From positions 1-64,000 of the forward strand of contig JACKEQ010000025.1 in assembly GCA_020632885.1 (NCBI GenBank): a stretch of 64,000 nucleotides of DNA, written 5' to 3'. Below are positions 24,847-33,437 of the stretch, in pieces. The translations under genes were made by a program, and so were the position numbers. Below the pieces are notes generated by a model. That model made no database searches, was not told where the DNA came from, and was given only the letters and a program-made list of their open reading frames with translations. Position 1 is the first letter of the stretch, and every line of letters begins with the position of its first letter. The DNA comes from Alphaproteobacteria bacterium. Lineage in GTDB: Bacteria; Myxococcota_A; UBA796; GCA-2862545.

Positions 24847-26058
24847 CGGTGCACCACGAGGCGCCAGGGGTCGTTGCCGTTGCCAGTCTTCGACACGTCC
24901 AGGTCCCAGGTGCTCGGAGGGGCGGCCACATCGCGGGTGGGCCAGGGAAGCGAGTCGTCGATGTTACCGATGAGCGTGGCGTTCTCGCGGAGCTGAACCG
25001 CGGCCGACGACCGAGCGTAGAACGTGTATCGCGCGCGGTCGGCCGTCACCGCGAAGGAGATGGGGTTGGAGGCCGAGTTGCCCGGCGTGTCTCCGCAGGC
25101 GATGAAGGGGCCGGATCCGGGGACGTTCACCACGGACGTCCCGACGTCGTAGTAGGGCACCAGCACGGCCCACAGGTTGCTCGTCGCCCGTGGCGACCCG
25201 ACATCGTCGTGCACGAAGACCTGCAGGTCGTCGTCGATGGCCGCGCAGGAGTGGGACCAGTCGAGCACGATGGTCCCGTCGCCGGTGACGTCGTCCCACA
25301 CGAGGTTGCCCTCCGGGATGGACCCGGTGTCGAAGGCGCCTCCGACCGCCTGGAACACCAGCGAGGACCCGAGGTTCTCCGGGTAGTCCACGTGGAAGTC
25401 GATCTCGAACGCGTCGAGTACGAACCGGGCCGCCGTGATCTGGAGGGTGGGGTCGAAGTCCGTGTCGGCATCGGTGTCGGCGTCCGTGTCGGCATCGGCA
25501 TCGGCATCGGCATCGGCATCGGCATCGGCATCTGCATCGGCATCGGCGTCCGCATCGGCATCGGCATCTGCGTCCGCATCGGTGTCGGCGTCCGTGTCGG
25601 CATCGGTGTCGGCGTCCGTGTCGGCATCGGCATCGGCATCCGCATCGGCATCGGCATCGGCGTCCGCATCGGCATCGGCATCGGCATCCGCATCCGCATC
25701 GGCATCGGCGTCGGCATCCGTATCCGCATCGGTGTCGGTGTCCGCGTCGGTGTCCGAATCCGTGTCGGTGTCCGAATCCGTGTCGGTGTCCGGAATCCGT
25801 GTCGGTGTCCGAATCCGTGTCGGTGTCCGAATCCGTGTCGGTGTCGGAATCCGTGTCGGTGTCCGAATCCGCGTCGGTGTCGGAATCCGTGTCGGTGTCG
25901 GAATCCGCGTCGGTGTCCGAATCCGCGTCGGTATCCGAATCCGCGTCGGTGTCCGAATCCGTGTCGGTGTCAGCGTCCGACCCGACGTAGACGGGGTCCT
26001 CGAAGATGTAGGGACATCCTGCGAGGACCAGGAGCAGCAGGGGCGTGGGGCTCTTCAT
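24843..26058 (-). CDS. lipoprotein with very long Asp/Thr/Ala repeat linker, interrupted by a one-base frameshift
   Basis: The N-terminal frame starts at the ATG at 26058 with signal MKSPTPLLLLVLAGC and an Asp/Thr/Ser linker. At 25792-25793 one extra G changes the frame after residue 89, giving a spurious Gly/His/Arg stretch. Dropping one G lets the frame run on through the Asp/Ala/Thr linker into a folded C-terminal domain (FEIDFHVDYPENLGSS, DDDLQVFVHDDVG, ARYTFYARSSAAV, WDLDVSKTG) that ends at 24843. Repaired length is about 404 residues, of which about 174 are linker. The C-terminal domain matches no family I recognise. The change may be an assembly error or a genuine slip in the repeat. 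First gene of a pair with 24340-24846. Confidence 0.7.
25459..25980 (-). repeat. long hexanucleotide repeat tract (about 520 bases)
   Basis: Roughly 87 six-base units, mainly GCATCG, GTGTCG, GTGTCC, GCGTCC and GAATCC on the plus strand, encoding an Asp-x-Asp-x linker on the minus strand. The centre (25495-25720) is dominated by GCATCG (Asp-Ala), the upstream part (25745-25980) by GTGTCG plus GAATCC (Asp-Thr, Asp-Ser). A single unit at 25788-25793 has an extra G that breaks the frame. Repeats this long are prone to unit gain or loss, and to assembly error. Confidence 0.85.
25792..25793 (-). other. one-base insertion causing the frameshift in the lipoprotein gene
   Basis: The repeat normally reads TCCGAATCC but here reads TCCGGAATCC. 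Removing either G restores a continuous frame from the lipoprotein signal to the C-terminal domain; the codon registers on either side differ by exactly one base, as expected. Confidence 0.75.
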
Positions 26059-26152
26059 CGGGCGGATGATAGCACCTGGCCCGGGCGGACGGCCTCCCCG
26101 AAAGGAGCCTGACAGGCGGTCGGGCCGCAGATACGCCGCCGCGGGAGGGTCC

Positions 26153-26779
26153 ATGGGGTTGCTGGTCGTGGGGGCAGGAGGGCACGGGGCGGTCGTCGTG
26201 GACGCTGCGCGCGCCTCCGGCTGGGAGGTCGTCGGGTTCGCCGACGGGCGCGAGGAGGCCCGTGGCACCGGACGGCTCGGGGTCCACGTCGTGGCAGTCG
26301 GGGAGGACGAGGGCATCGCGTTGGCCCTGGCCGGCGGTCACCATGTCGTCGTGGCCATCGGCGCACCCCGCGTTCGAGGGCGCATCGCCGATCGCTATGC
26401 GGCGGCCGGCGTGCCCCTTGCGACAGTGGTGCACCCCACAGCCTGGATCAGCCCGGCGTCCACCGTGGGCGAGGGGACCGTCGTGTTCGCGGGATGCATC
26501 GTCCAGGCCGGCACCCGTGTCGGGCGGAGCTGCATCCTGAACACCGGGTGCACCGTCGACCACGACACCGTGCTCGAAGATCTGGTCCACCTCTCCCCCG
26601 GCGTCCACATGGGGGGGACCGTGCACGTGGGCGAGGGCACGCACCTCGGGGTCGGCGTGTCCGTCAGGAACAACGTACGCATCGGTTCCTGGTCGGTCGT
26701 GGGGGTCGGGGCCGCCGTCGTCTCGGACCTGCCCGACGATGTCGTGTGCATCGGGGTGCCCGCACGTCCCCGTCCCTGA
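26153..26779 (+). CDS. NeuD/PglD-family sugar O-acyltransferase
   Basis: 208 residues from the ATG at 26153 with GGGAGGG upstream. The N-terminal half is a Rossmann-like PglD domain (LLVVGAGGHGAVVVDAARASG, VVGFADGR, VVVAIGAPRVRGRIADRY). The C-terminal half is a left-handed beta-helix of hexapeptide repeats (ATVVHPTAWISPASTVGEGTV, VQAGTRVGRSCILNTG, TVDHDTVLEDLVHLSPG, GTHLGVGVSVRNNVRIG). The likely catalytic His is in VDHD. Such enzymes acetylate an amino- or nonulosonic-sugar for glycans. No other sugar-pathway genes lie next to it. It is divergent from the frameshifted lipoprotein. Confidence 0.88.
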   Translation: MGLLVVGAGGHGAVVVDAARASGWEVVGFADGREEARGTGRLGVHVVAVGEDEGIALALAGGHHVVVAIGAPRVRGRIADRYAAAGVPLATVVHPTAWISPASTVGEGTVVFAGCIVQAGTRVGRSCILNTGCTVDHDTVLEDLVHLSPGVHMGGTVHVGEGTHLGVGVSVRNNVRIGSWSVVGVGAAVVSDLPDDVVCIGVPARPRP

Positions 26780-26843
26780 CGTGTCCGTGGCAAGGCCGTG
26801 CAAGCGGGAGCGGCCCGCGCTTTCATGGGGTATCGTACGCCCC

Positions 26844-27785
26844 ATGGTTCCGCTCCAGATCCGTGTCGCCGCCCCCACCGGCCTGATCTCCCGTCTCGAG
26901 CTGCACGACGAGCTGCGGATCGGTCGGGGTCCCCACAACGACGTCGTGCTCGCCGGGCCCCAGGTCAGCTGGTCCCACGCCGTGCTTCGGCGGGAGAACG
27001 ACGTCATCGTCGTGGAGGACCTCGGCTCCAGCAACGGCACCTTCGTCTGGGACACCCGCATCGCGCGGCCCACGCGGGTCCTCGGGCCCACGCCGATCAC
27101 CATCGGGCAGTACGCCTTCACGCGCGTCACGGGCTCCGAGCGTCCCAATGCGCCCCTCCTGGTCCAGGATCTCGACGCCAACCTGGAGCTGCCTCTGCGC
27201 GAGCGCTTCGAGATCGGTGGGGCGGGAACGGCGGACCTCCAGGTGGTGGGCTCGCCCACGTTCGTCCTCCGGCCGACACCGGATGGTCTGGACGTGAACG
27301 GCACGTCGGTCGACCTGCCCTGGAGCCCCGAGGGCTGCGCGCGGCGCATCTCGGTCCGGCGGAACAGCGCATACACGCCCACGGCTCGGGGGGAGGCCCA
27401 GGGCTCCATCCTCGTCCGGCTGCGGCTCGATCCCGCCCAGGCCACTGTCGTACACCTTCCCACCACGAGCACCCACACGCTCACCGCCGAGAACCGGGTG
27501 TACCTGCTCTACGCGCTCGCCCGCGCGCTCCACGACGACCGCGAGGCGGGCGTGCCGCTCGACGAGTGCGGCTGGCGGAGCGACGACCAGCTCACCGTGG
27601 CCATCTGGGGCAGGGACGGCCGCGTGGGGTCCAAGAACCGCCTGAACACCCTCACGCACCGCGTGCGCGGTGAGGTGGAGCGGGCCGGAATCCCCCGCGA
27701 CCTCATCGAGAAGCGCAACGGCTGGGCGCGGCTCAACGCGAGCCGGGTCACCCTCGATCTGGATCGGGGGCGCGGGGCTCCCTAG
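26844..27785 (+). CDS. FHA-domain protein with C-terminal winged-helix-like region
   Basis: 313 residues. The N-terminal forkhead-associated domain (about 10-100) has LRIGRGPHNDVVLAGPQVSWSHAVL and VVEDLGSSNGTFVWD, carrying the Arg, Ser-His and Asn residues that bind phosphothreonine. A second strand-rich region follows (RFEIGGAGTADLQVVGSPTF), which may be another degenerate FHA-like fold. The C-terminal part (LLYALARALHDDREAG, VGSKNRLNTLTHRVRGEVERAG) looks like an OmpR-type winged helix. It ends directly before the kinase gene, so phosphothreonine made by that kinase is an attractive ligand; this is inferred from position. Confidence 0.85.
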   Translation: MVPLQIRVAAPTGLISRLELHDELRIGRGPHNDVVLAGPQVSWSHAVLRRENDVIVVEDLGSSNGTFVWDTRIARPTRVLGPTPITIGQYAFTRVTGSERPNAPLLVQDLDANLELPLRERFEIGGAGTADLQVVGSPTFVLRPTPDGLDVNGTSVDLPWSPEGCARRISVRRNSAYTPTARGEAQGSILVRLRLDPAQATVVHLPTTSTHTLTAENRVYLLYALARALHDDREAGVPLDECGWRSDDQLTVAIWGRDGRVGSKNRLNTLTHRVRGEVERAGIPRDLIEKRNGWARLNASRVTLDLDRGRGAP

Positions 27786-29513
27786 ATGGCCCCAGGTGAG
27801 CCGATGTCGCGGGAGTCGGCTTCTCCCGACCCCACGCTCCCCCGCGCCGGGAGCCAGCCCTCCTCGTTCGCCGTCCGCACCCTCCAGACCGCCTCGGGCA
27901 TGGAGGACTTCCTGGTGGCCGGCGTGGTCGCCGAGGGCGGCATGGGGGTCGTGGAGTTCGCGCGGCAGAAGAGCCTCGAGCGCGACGTGGTCCTCAAGCG
28001 GCCCCGGGAGCCCGACGACCCGGCAAACGTGGCCGAGCTCCTCCGGGAAGCCCGGATCGCGGGCCGTCTCGAGCACCCCGGAGTCGTCACCGTCCACGGG
28101 ATCTACCGCGACGACCGCGGGCACCCTGTGATCTGCATGCGGGCGGCCCCCGGTCAGACCTGGCGCGGCCTGCAGGAGTCCAGCTGGGACGCCGAGCGCC
28201 ACGCGAGGATCGCCATCGAGGTGTGCCGGGCTCTCGAGTTCGCCCACGCGCACGGGGTGCTCCACCTGGACGTCAAGCCCAGCAACGTGGTCGTGGGACC
28301 CCAGGGCGAGGTGTGCCTGCTGGACTGGGGCGTGGCGATGGACCGCGTGTCCGAGCCTGTGCGCACCGAGGTCCTCGGCACCCCGGCCTACATGGCGCCC
28401 GAGATGGTCACCCTCGGGGCCATCTCCGAGCGCTCGGACGTGTACCTGCTCGGCGGCACCCTGTTCCACGCGTTGTTCGGCCGGCCCCCCCACCGCCGGG
28501 CGACCGCTGCCACCTCCATGGCCGCCGCGGCCGAGCCCGTCGTGGTCCCGGAGGTGCCCCCGTGGGTGGCCGAGCTCGCGGAGATCTGTGGACGCGCCCT
28601 CGCCACCGACCCCGACGCGCGCTTCCCGGACGTGAAGGCCTTCCGGCACGCGCTCGAGGGCTACCTCGATCACCGCAGCGCCGAGCGGCTGGCCCAGCGG
28701 GCCCTCCTGGCCCACCAGCTGCTCCCGATCGGCCTGACGGCCCCCGAGCGGCTCCGGGAGCTGGAGGCCATCCGCGCCCAGCTGCGGTCGAGCCTCGCTC
28801 TCTGGCCGGACAATCCGCGGGCCAAGGCCTTCCGCGAGGAGCTGCGGCTCTCGCTCTGCCATCTCTACCTCCAGCTCGGCGACCACGAGGCAGCGGGCCG
28901 GATGGTGGCCCGGATGGCCCACCCACCGGACGGGCTCGAGGGGGCCGTGGAGGCCGCGCGCACGGCCAAGGCCGGCCGCCGGCGGGCCCTCCACGAGCGG
29001 AGCCCCCGGGTCGGGCGGGCCTGGCGGAAGCGCATGCTCGTCCGTCTCGCGGTGATCATCGCCGTCACCACGCTCGGGGGCGGGCTCGTGCAGTACGCCG
29101 TCCAGGGCACCGGTCAGCGCGTGCTGGTGGGGCAGGTGGTCATCTCCAGTGTCGCGTGGGGCGCGTGTCTCTGGTTGGACCCTCCGCCGCAGGCGGGGCT
29201 CTTCGAGCGCCTCTTCCAGAACACGGTCTGGGCCGCCCTGCTCGGGCTCGCATCGCTCCGGCTGCTCGGGGAGGTCGCGGGGGAGCCCTCGGCGCTCGTG
29301 ATGGCCAGGAACCTCGTGCTGCTCGGCGCGCTCCTGGTCGCGCACGCCTGGCTCGCGCCGTACCTGGTGGCGTTCGGCGGCGTGGTGCTCGCGTTCGCGG
29401 GAGGCGCCGTGCTCGCGCCGGACCTGGCGCGCCCCATCCTGGGGGTGGGGCTCCTCGTGCTCATGGCGGGAGCGACCTACGCCAACGACTGGCTCGACCG
29501 GAAGACACCGTGA
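27786..29513 (+). CDS. Ser/Thr protein kinase with HLDVKP catalytic loop and polytopic membrane tail
   Basis: 575 residues; the ATG at 27804 (with GGTGAG upstream) is an alternative start. The kinase domain spans about 43-310: VVAEGGMGVVEFA, ATP lysine K71 (VVLKRP), helix-C Glu E88, catalytic loop HLDVKPSN (D162), metal-binding DWG in place of DFG (D180), and GTPAYMAPEM. Having Leu rather than Arg before the catalytic Asp makes it a non-RD kinase, often constitutively competent or controlled in another way. A TPR-like helical part follows (SSLALWPDNPRAKAFREELR), then five to six membrane helices from about residue 410. It directly precedes a related pseudokinase and follows an FHA gene. Confidence 0.9.
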   Translation: MAPGEPMSRESASPDPTLPRAGSQPSSFAVRTLQTASGMEDFLVAGVVAEGGMGVVEFARQKSLERDVVLKRPREPDDPANVAELLREARIAGRLEHPGVVTVHGIYRDDRGHPVICMRAAPGQTWRGLQESSWDAERHARIAIEVCRALEFAHAHGVLHLDVKPSNVVVGPQGEVCLLDWGVAMDRVSEPVRTEVLGTPAYMAPEMVTLGAISERSDVYLLGGTLFHALFGRPPHRRATAATSMAAAAEPVVVPEVPPWVAELAEICGRALATDPDARFPDVKAFRHALEGYLDHRSAERLAQRALLAHQLLPIGLTAPERLRELEAIRAQLRSSLALWPDNPRAKAFREELRLSLCHLYLQLGDHEAAGRMVARMAHPPDGLEGAVEAARTAKAGRRRALHERSPRVGRAWRKRMLVRLAVIIAVTTLGGGLVQYAVQGTGQRVLVGQVVISSVAWGACLWLDPPPQAGLFERLFQNTVWAALLGLASLRLLGEVAGEPSALVMARNLVLLGALLVAHAWLAPYLVAFGGVVLAFAGGAVLAPDLARPILGVGLLVLMAGATYANDWLDRKTP

Positions 29514-31165
29514 GGCAGCAGCTCGCCGAGCAGCTCGACGCGGCCTGGGGGGACGGTGTCCTCCGTCGGTCCACGCGCGCCACCCTGCGCTCGCGCCTCC
29601 CTCCGCTCGCCGTGGCGGGCGCACCGCCGACCGTGCTCCGCGGCTTCGTCCGGCAGGAGACCCTGGCGGAGACCGAGTCCTCCGTGGTCGAGCTCGCCTA
29701 CGACGTCGCGCTGGGTCGCGAGGTCGTCCTCAAGCGTCTCCGGCTCCCCTCGGACGCGGACGGCGGCGCCCGTCTCCAGCGCGAGGCCCGTGTGGCCGGA
29801 CGTCTCGAGCACGTCGGGGTCCTGCCGGTGCACGGCCTGCTCGCCACCACCGAGGTGGGGCCGGTGGTCGTGCTCTCCCACCTCCGCGGCAGCACGTGGG
29901 AGCTCGCGATCGAGCGGGGAGGGCGCAGCCTCCGCGACCACGTCGAGATCGCGGTCGCGGTGGCCCGGGCGCTCGCGCACGCCCACGCAGACGGCGTGCT
30001 GCACCTCGACGTCAAGCCCGCGAACGTGCTCCTCGGTGGCTACGGCGAGGTCTGCCTCACCGGGTGGGGCGAGGGCGGCGAGGACGGTGTGCTGCCGACG
30101 GTCCCCGTGGGCACCCCCGCCTATGCACCCCTGGAGGTCGTGCGCGGCGCGCCCTGCGCCCAGAGCGACGTCTACCTGCTCGCCGGGTGTCTCTGGCATG
30201 CAGCGACGGGACGTCCGCCCCACGACCGCACCGACGTGGTGGCCGCCCTCCTCGCGTCCGGCGAGGCGCCCGAGCCCCCCGCGGCGCTGCCGGGCACGCT
30301 CGGGGCCCTGCTCGCGCGGGCGCTGTCTCCCGTGCTCGCGGAGCGTCCCGCGAGCGTCGAGGCCTTCGCGACCGAGCTGCAGGAGTTCCTGCGCTCCCTC
30401 GACTCCCAGCGCGTCACGGACGACGTGCGGGAGTCGCTCGGGCCCAACGCGCGGATCTCGGCCCTCGAGGAGAGCGTCCAGCAGCTCGAGGCGGCCCTGT
30501 CGCTCTGGCCGTCGAACCTGGAGGCCCGCGATCTGCTGGCGGACATCCGGGCCACGCTGGTGCACCGCTTCGTGCAGTCCGGCGACCTCGCCTCGGCAGA
30601 GCGCGTGGCGGGCGGGGCGGATGCGCTGCCCCTCGCCGTTCGGGGCGACATCGAGCGCCTGCGCCGCGAGCGCCGCGCGGAGGCCACCGCCCCGCCGCAT
30701 GCCGAGCATCCCCCTGCGGCCCGCGACCGCCTCGTGGCGCTCTGGGGGCTCGTGTTCCTGGCGAACATCGCGCTCGTGCTCGCCGTCCCTTCACCGTCGC
30801 CCCAGCTGATGCTCGCGCTCGCGGCGGTCCCCACGGCGTTGCTCGCCGTCGTGGTGGGGCTCTCGGACGCCTGGAAGCGCAAGCCGGCCTACGCGGCGCT
30901 CGCCCTGGCCGTGCTCACCGCGTGGAGCGTGGACCGCGCCGTCGGGGCCTGGATGGCCGTGGAACCCGACATCCTGCGCATCGGCGAGCTCGTCACCGCG
31001 GCCTCGTTGATGCTCGCCGCAGGGGGCTTCCATCGGCCGTTCACCTACCTGGCCTTCGGGGGGTACGGGGCGGCTGCGGTGGCCGCCGTGTACCCCTCGG
31101 CATCGCGCGTGTTGCTCATCGCCTTCGTGCACATCGCTCCGCTCGTGGCGGTGAAGCGCAGGTAG
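29510..31165 (+). CDS. pseudokinase paralogue with polytopic membrane tail
   Basis: 551 residues from a GTG overlapping the kinase stop (GTGA). It has the same plan as its neighbour: kinase fold, TPR-like segment (EAALSLWPSNLEARDLLADIR), then membrane helices from about 405. Key catalytic parts are missing: the glycine loop is replaced by TLAETESSVVEL, the DFG/DWG Asp is Thr (LTGWGEG, T184), and the APE motif reads APLE. ATP lysine K75, E92 and the HLDVKPAN loop (D167) remain. Without the metal-binding Asp, phosphotransfer is unlikely, so it probably regulates or scaffolds the active kinase. It looks like a tandem duplicate that has diverged. Confidence 0.88.
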   Translation: MRQQLAEQLDAAWGDGVLRRSTRATLRSRLPPLAVAGAPPTVLRGFVRQETLAETESSVVELAYDVALGREVVLKRLRLPSDADGGARLQREARVAGRLEHVGVLPVHGLLATTEVGPVVVLSHLRGSTWELAIERGGRSLRDHVEIAVAVARALAHAHADGVLHLDVKPANVLLGGYGEVCLTGWGEGGEDGVLPTVPVGTPAYAPLEVVRGAPCAQSDVYLLAGCLWHAATGRPPHDRTDVVAALLASGEAPEPPAALPGTLGALLARALSPVLAERPASVEAFATELQEFLRSLDSQRVTDDVRESLGPNARISALEESVQQLEAALSLWPSNLEARDLLADIRATLVHRFVQSGDLASAERVAGGADALPLAVRGDIERLRRERRAEATAPPHAEHPPAARDRLVALWGLVFLANIALVLAVPSPSPQLMLALAAVPTALLAVVVGLSDAWKRKPAYAALALAVLTAWSVDRAVGAWMAVEPDILRIGELVTAASLMLAAGGFHRPFTYLAFGGYGAAAVAAVYPSASRVLLIAFVHIAPLVAVKRR

Positions 31166-31172
31166 CCACGGG

Positions 31173-31448
31173 TCAGCCGCGTCCGCACGCGGGGCAGCCG
31201 TCCTCCCACACCGAGTCGGGGAGTCCCGTGTCGACCTTCGGGGCCACGACGACCTCGGGCACCACGAGCTCCCGTGGTGCCTGGACGTGCGGTGGGGTCG
31301 TGAGCTCGGGGATCGCGGGCGTCACGTGCACGACGGGGACGGTGGGCTCGTCCTGGAGGCCGGGGGACGTCGGGAGGAGCCGCGGCGCCACGGCGAGGGC
31401 GAGGGCGGCAGCGAGGGTGAGGGCGGTCGTGATCTTCCAGGCACGCAT
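31173..31448 (-). CDS. small membrane-anchored or exported hypothetical protein
   Basis: 91 residues; the ATG at 31448 is preceded by GGAGCCCAGA. One N-terminal hydrophobic helix behind MRAWK (ITTALTLAAALALAVAPRLL), then a Pro/Val-rich extension (VPVVHVTPAIPELTTPP) and a C-terminal CPACG motif, which could bind metal or form a disulphide. Convergent with the pseudokinase, 7 bases away. No family recognised. Confidence 0.6.
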   Translation of the reverse strand: MRAWKITTALTLAAALALAVAPRLLPTSPGLQDEPTVPVVHVTPAIPELTTPPHVQAPRELVVPEVVVAPKVDTGLPDSVWEDGCPACGRG

Positions 31449-31509
31449 TCTGGGCTCCGTGTGTGGACGCCCACCCAACGGACCCCGACTGCGGTCGCTT
31501 ACACGAGCG

Positions 31510-31857
31510 TCAGTAGTCGACCGCGATGTTCCAGCGGCGCTGGAGGGACACGAGCACGTGGTCCTCGCGCGCATCCTCGGTGTCGCCCTCCGCGATGGCG
31601 GTGAGGACGGTCATGATCAGGCGTCGGGCCTCGGGGCGACGGACCGCCATCGCGATCTCGAGGGCCTGGTCCAGGCTCTCGTAGCGATCCTTCGTGCCCT
31701 CCATGGCGCGCGCGAACGCCAGCGGACCGAGCGCGTTGGCGATCTCCATGAGGTCGAGCACCTCCGACTTCGAGACGTGACCGTCCGCGCGGACGAGGTG
31801 CTTCGCGAGCGCCACGAGGGCGACCTGCTCTGCAGTGGTGAGATCCTTGAGCTCCAC
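31510..31857 (-). CDS. TerB-like domain protein
   Basis: 115 residues, mostly helical. The pattern VALVALAKHLVRADGHVSKSEV, then LMEIANALG, resembles the acidic helix pairs of the TerB/DjlA (tellurite resistance TerB-like) fold, which usually has a conserved Asp-Gly and Glu near this place. No signal peptide. Divergent from the formate dehydrogenase beta gene across 86 bases. Role unknown; assignment by eye. Confidence 0.6.
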   Translation of the reverse strand: MELKDLTTAEQVALVALAKHLVRADGHVSKSEVLDLMEIANALGPLAFARAMEGTKDRYESLDQALEIAMAVRRPEARRLIMTVLTAIAEGDTEDAREDHVLVSLQRRWNIAVDY

Positions 31858-31943
31858 GGGGCCTCCGCCCGCATCGTACTCCGATCCGCCACCGTCATGC
31901 CCGGCGTGCGCGCAGGGGCTATCCTGCGTCCCGGGAGGCCCGG

Positions 31944-33437
31944 ATGAAGAAGGCGAACGCGGATCGGTCGGCCATCATGGAGGCCCTCGAGCACGCGGGG
32001 GGCAACCGGCCCGGCGTCGCGCGGGCGGTGGGGGACCAGACGGGCATCCCCGAGGCCGACGTCCACGGGGTGGCCACGTTCTACACGCTGCTCGCGAAGC
32101 CCGACGTGCAGGTGCGGGTGTGCCAGGGCCTCTCGTGCCAGCTCGAGGGGGCCGCGCGGCTGCTCGAGGACGCCCGGCTCTCGGGGGCACGGGTGGAGGC
32201 GGTGAGCTGTCTCGGCCAGTGCGACCGGGCGCCTGCCGCCCTCGACGAGCACCTGGAGCCCGTGCTCACGGCCCCTCGGGGGGGCGTGCTCCCGGCGGAC
32301 CCGTCGCTGCCGATCGATCTCGGAGGGCCTGACACGTCGGCCTATTCCGCACTGGCGCGCGCCATGGCGATGGGCCCGGACGCCGTCATCGCCGCCATCC
32401 GCGAGTCGGGGCTGCAGGGCCGCGGTGGGGCGGGCTTCCCGGCCCACGTGAAGTGGAGCGGGGTGCGCGCGGGCGAGGGGCCCCGCCACCTCGTCGTGAA
32501 CGCGGACGAGGGAGAGCCCGGCACCTTCAAGGACCGCGAGGTGATGCTGCGCCGTCCCCACAAGCTCCTCGAGGGCATCGCCATCGCGGCCCACACGGTG
32601 GGCGCCGACACCGCGTGGATCTACATCCGCGGCGAGTTCCAGCCGTGCCGTCGGGCCCTGGAGCGCGCGCTGGTCGAGGCGAAGCTCGACCTGGACGTGC
32701 GGTTCGTGGACGGTCACGGGGCCTACATCTGTGGGGAGGAGACAGCGCTCCTGGAGGCCATGGAGGGCCGGCGGGGCATGCCGCGCCTCAAGCCTCCCTT
32801 CCCGACGGTCCAGGGACTTTTCGGACGGCCCACGCTCATCCACAACGTGGAGACGCTCGCGTGCGTGCCGTCCATCGTGGAGCGCGGCGGCGCCTGGTTC
32901 GCGGGGCTCGGCAGGGGAGAGCCCGGTACCAAGCTGTACTGCATCAGCGGGCACGTGCAGCGGCCCGGCGTGTACGAGCTCCCGCTCGGGGTGACGCTCG
33001 ACGAGCTCGTGGAGGTCGCGGGTGGCTACGTGGGCACCCCGAAGGCCTTCAGCCCGGGCGGGGCGTCGTCGGGCTTCCTGCCCATGGCGCACCGGGACGT
33101 GCCGCTCGCCTTCAAGCCTCTGGCGGCGCTCGGCTCCATGCTCGGGAGCGCCGGGGTGGTCGTGCTCGACGACACCGTCGACATGGCGGACGCGGCCCGC
33201 TGGGGCCAGGTGTTCTTCGAGGACGAGACGTGTGGGCAGTGCGCGCCGTGCCGGATCGGGTGCTCGCTCCAGCGGCGGGCCGTCGAGGACTACCGAGCCC
33301 ACCGCGACCCCGCGCACCTCGCGAACGTAGAGGCCGTTCACCACGAGATGGACGAAGGGAGCATCTGCGGGCTCGGGATGACCGCGTCGATGCCGCTCCT
33401 CTCGGCCATGCGCCACTTCCCCGAGGACTTCGCGTAG
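31944..33437 (+). CDS. NAD-linked formate dehydrogenase beta subunit (NuoE-NuoF-like fusion)
   Basis: 497 residues, ATG preceded by GGGAGG. Residues 1-110 are a shortened NuoE-type [2Fe-2S] domain with C60, C65, C89 and C93 (RVCQGLSC, VSCLGQC). Residues about 140-490 are NuoF-like: GRGGAGFPAHVKW and VVNADEGEPGTFKDR bind FMN and NADH, GAYICGEETAL is diagnostic, and CGQCAPCRIG plus SICGLG provide the [4Fe-4S] cysteines. It passes electrons from formate oxidation to NAD+, or the reverse. The Sec-containing alpha subunit lies 1.9 kb downstream on the same strand. Two unrelated genes are inserted between them. It could serve another NuoG-like partner, but the alpha gene here is the obvious one. 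Confidence 0.92.
   Translation: MKKANADRSAIMEALEHAGGNRPGVARAVGDQTGIPEADVHGVATFYTLLAKPDVQVRVCQGLSCQLEGAARLLEDARLSGARVEAVSCLGQCDRAPAALDEHLEPVLTAPRGGVLPADPSLPIDLGGPDTSAYSALARAMAMGPDAVIAAIRESGLQGRGGAGFPAHVKWSGVRAGEGPRHLVVNADEGEPGTFKDREVMLRRPHKLLEGIAIAAHTVGADTAWIYIRGEFQPCRRALERALVEAKLDLDVRFVDGHGAYICGEETALLEAMEGRRGMPRLKPPFPTVQGLFGRPTLIHNVETLACVPSIVERGGAWFAGLGRGEPGTKLYCISGHVQRPGVYELPLGVTLDELVEVAGGYVGTPKAFSPGGASSGFLPMAHRDVPLAFKPLAALGSMLGSAGVVVLDDTVDMADAARWGQVFFEDETCGQCAPCRIGCSLQRRAVEDYRAHRDPAHLANVEAVHHEMDEGSICGLGMTASMPLLSAMRHFPEDFA

Noticed and set aside
25459..25980. Possible CRISPR array or satellite DNA
   Set aside because: The unit is only six bases, has no spacers and keeps a coding Asp-x pattern, so it is a linker-encoding repeat.
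25435..26112. Plus-strand frame through the repeat encoding Ser/Val/Ala repeats
   Set aside because: It is the complement of the Asp-rich linker; the minus strand gives a lipobox and a folded domain.
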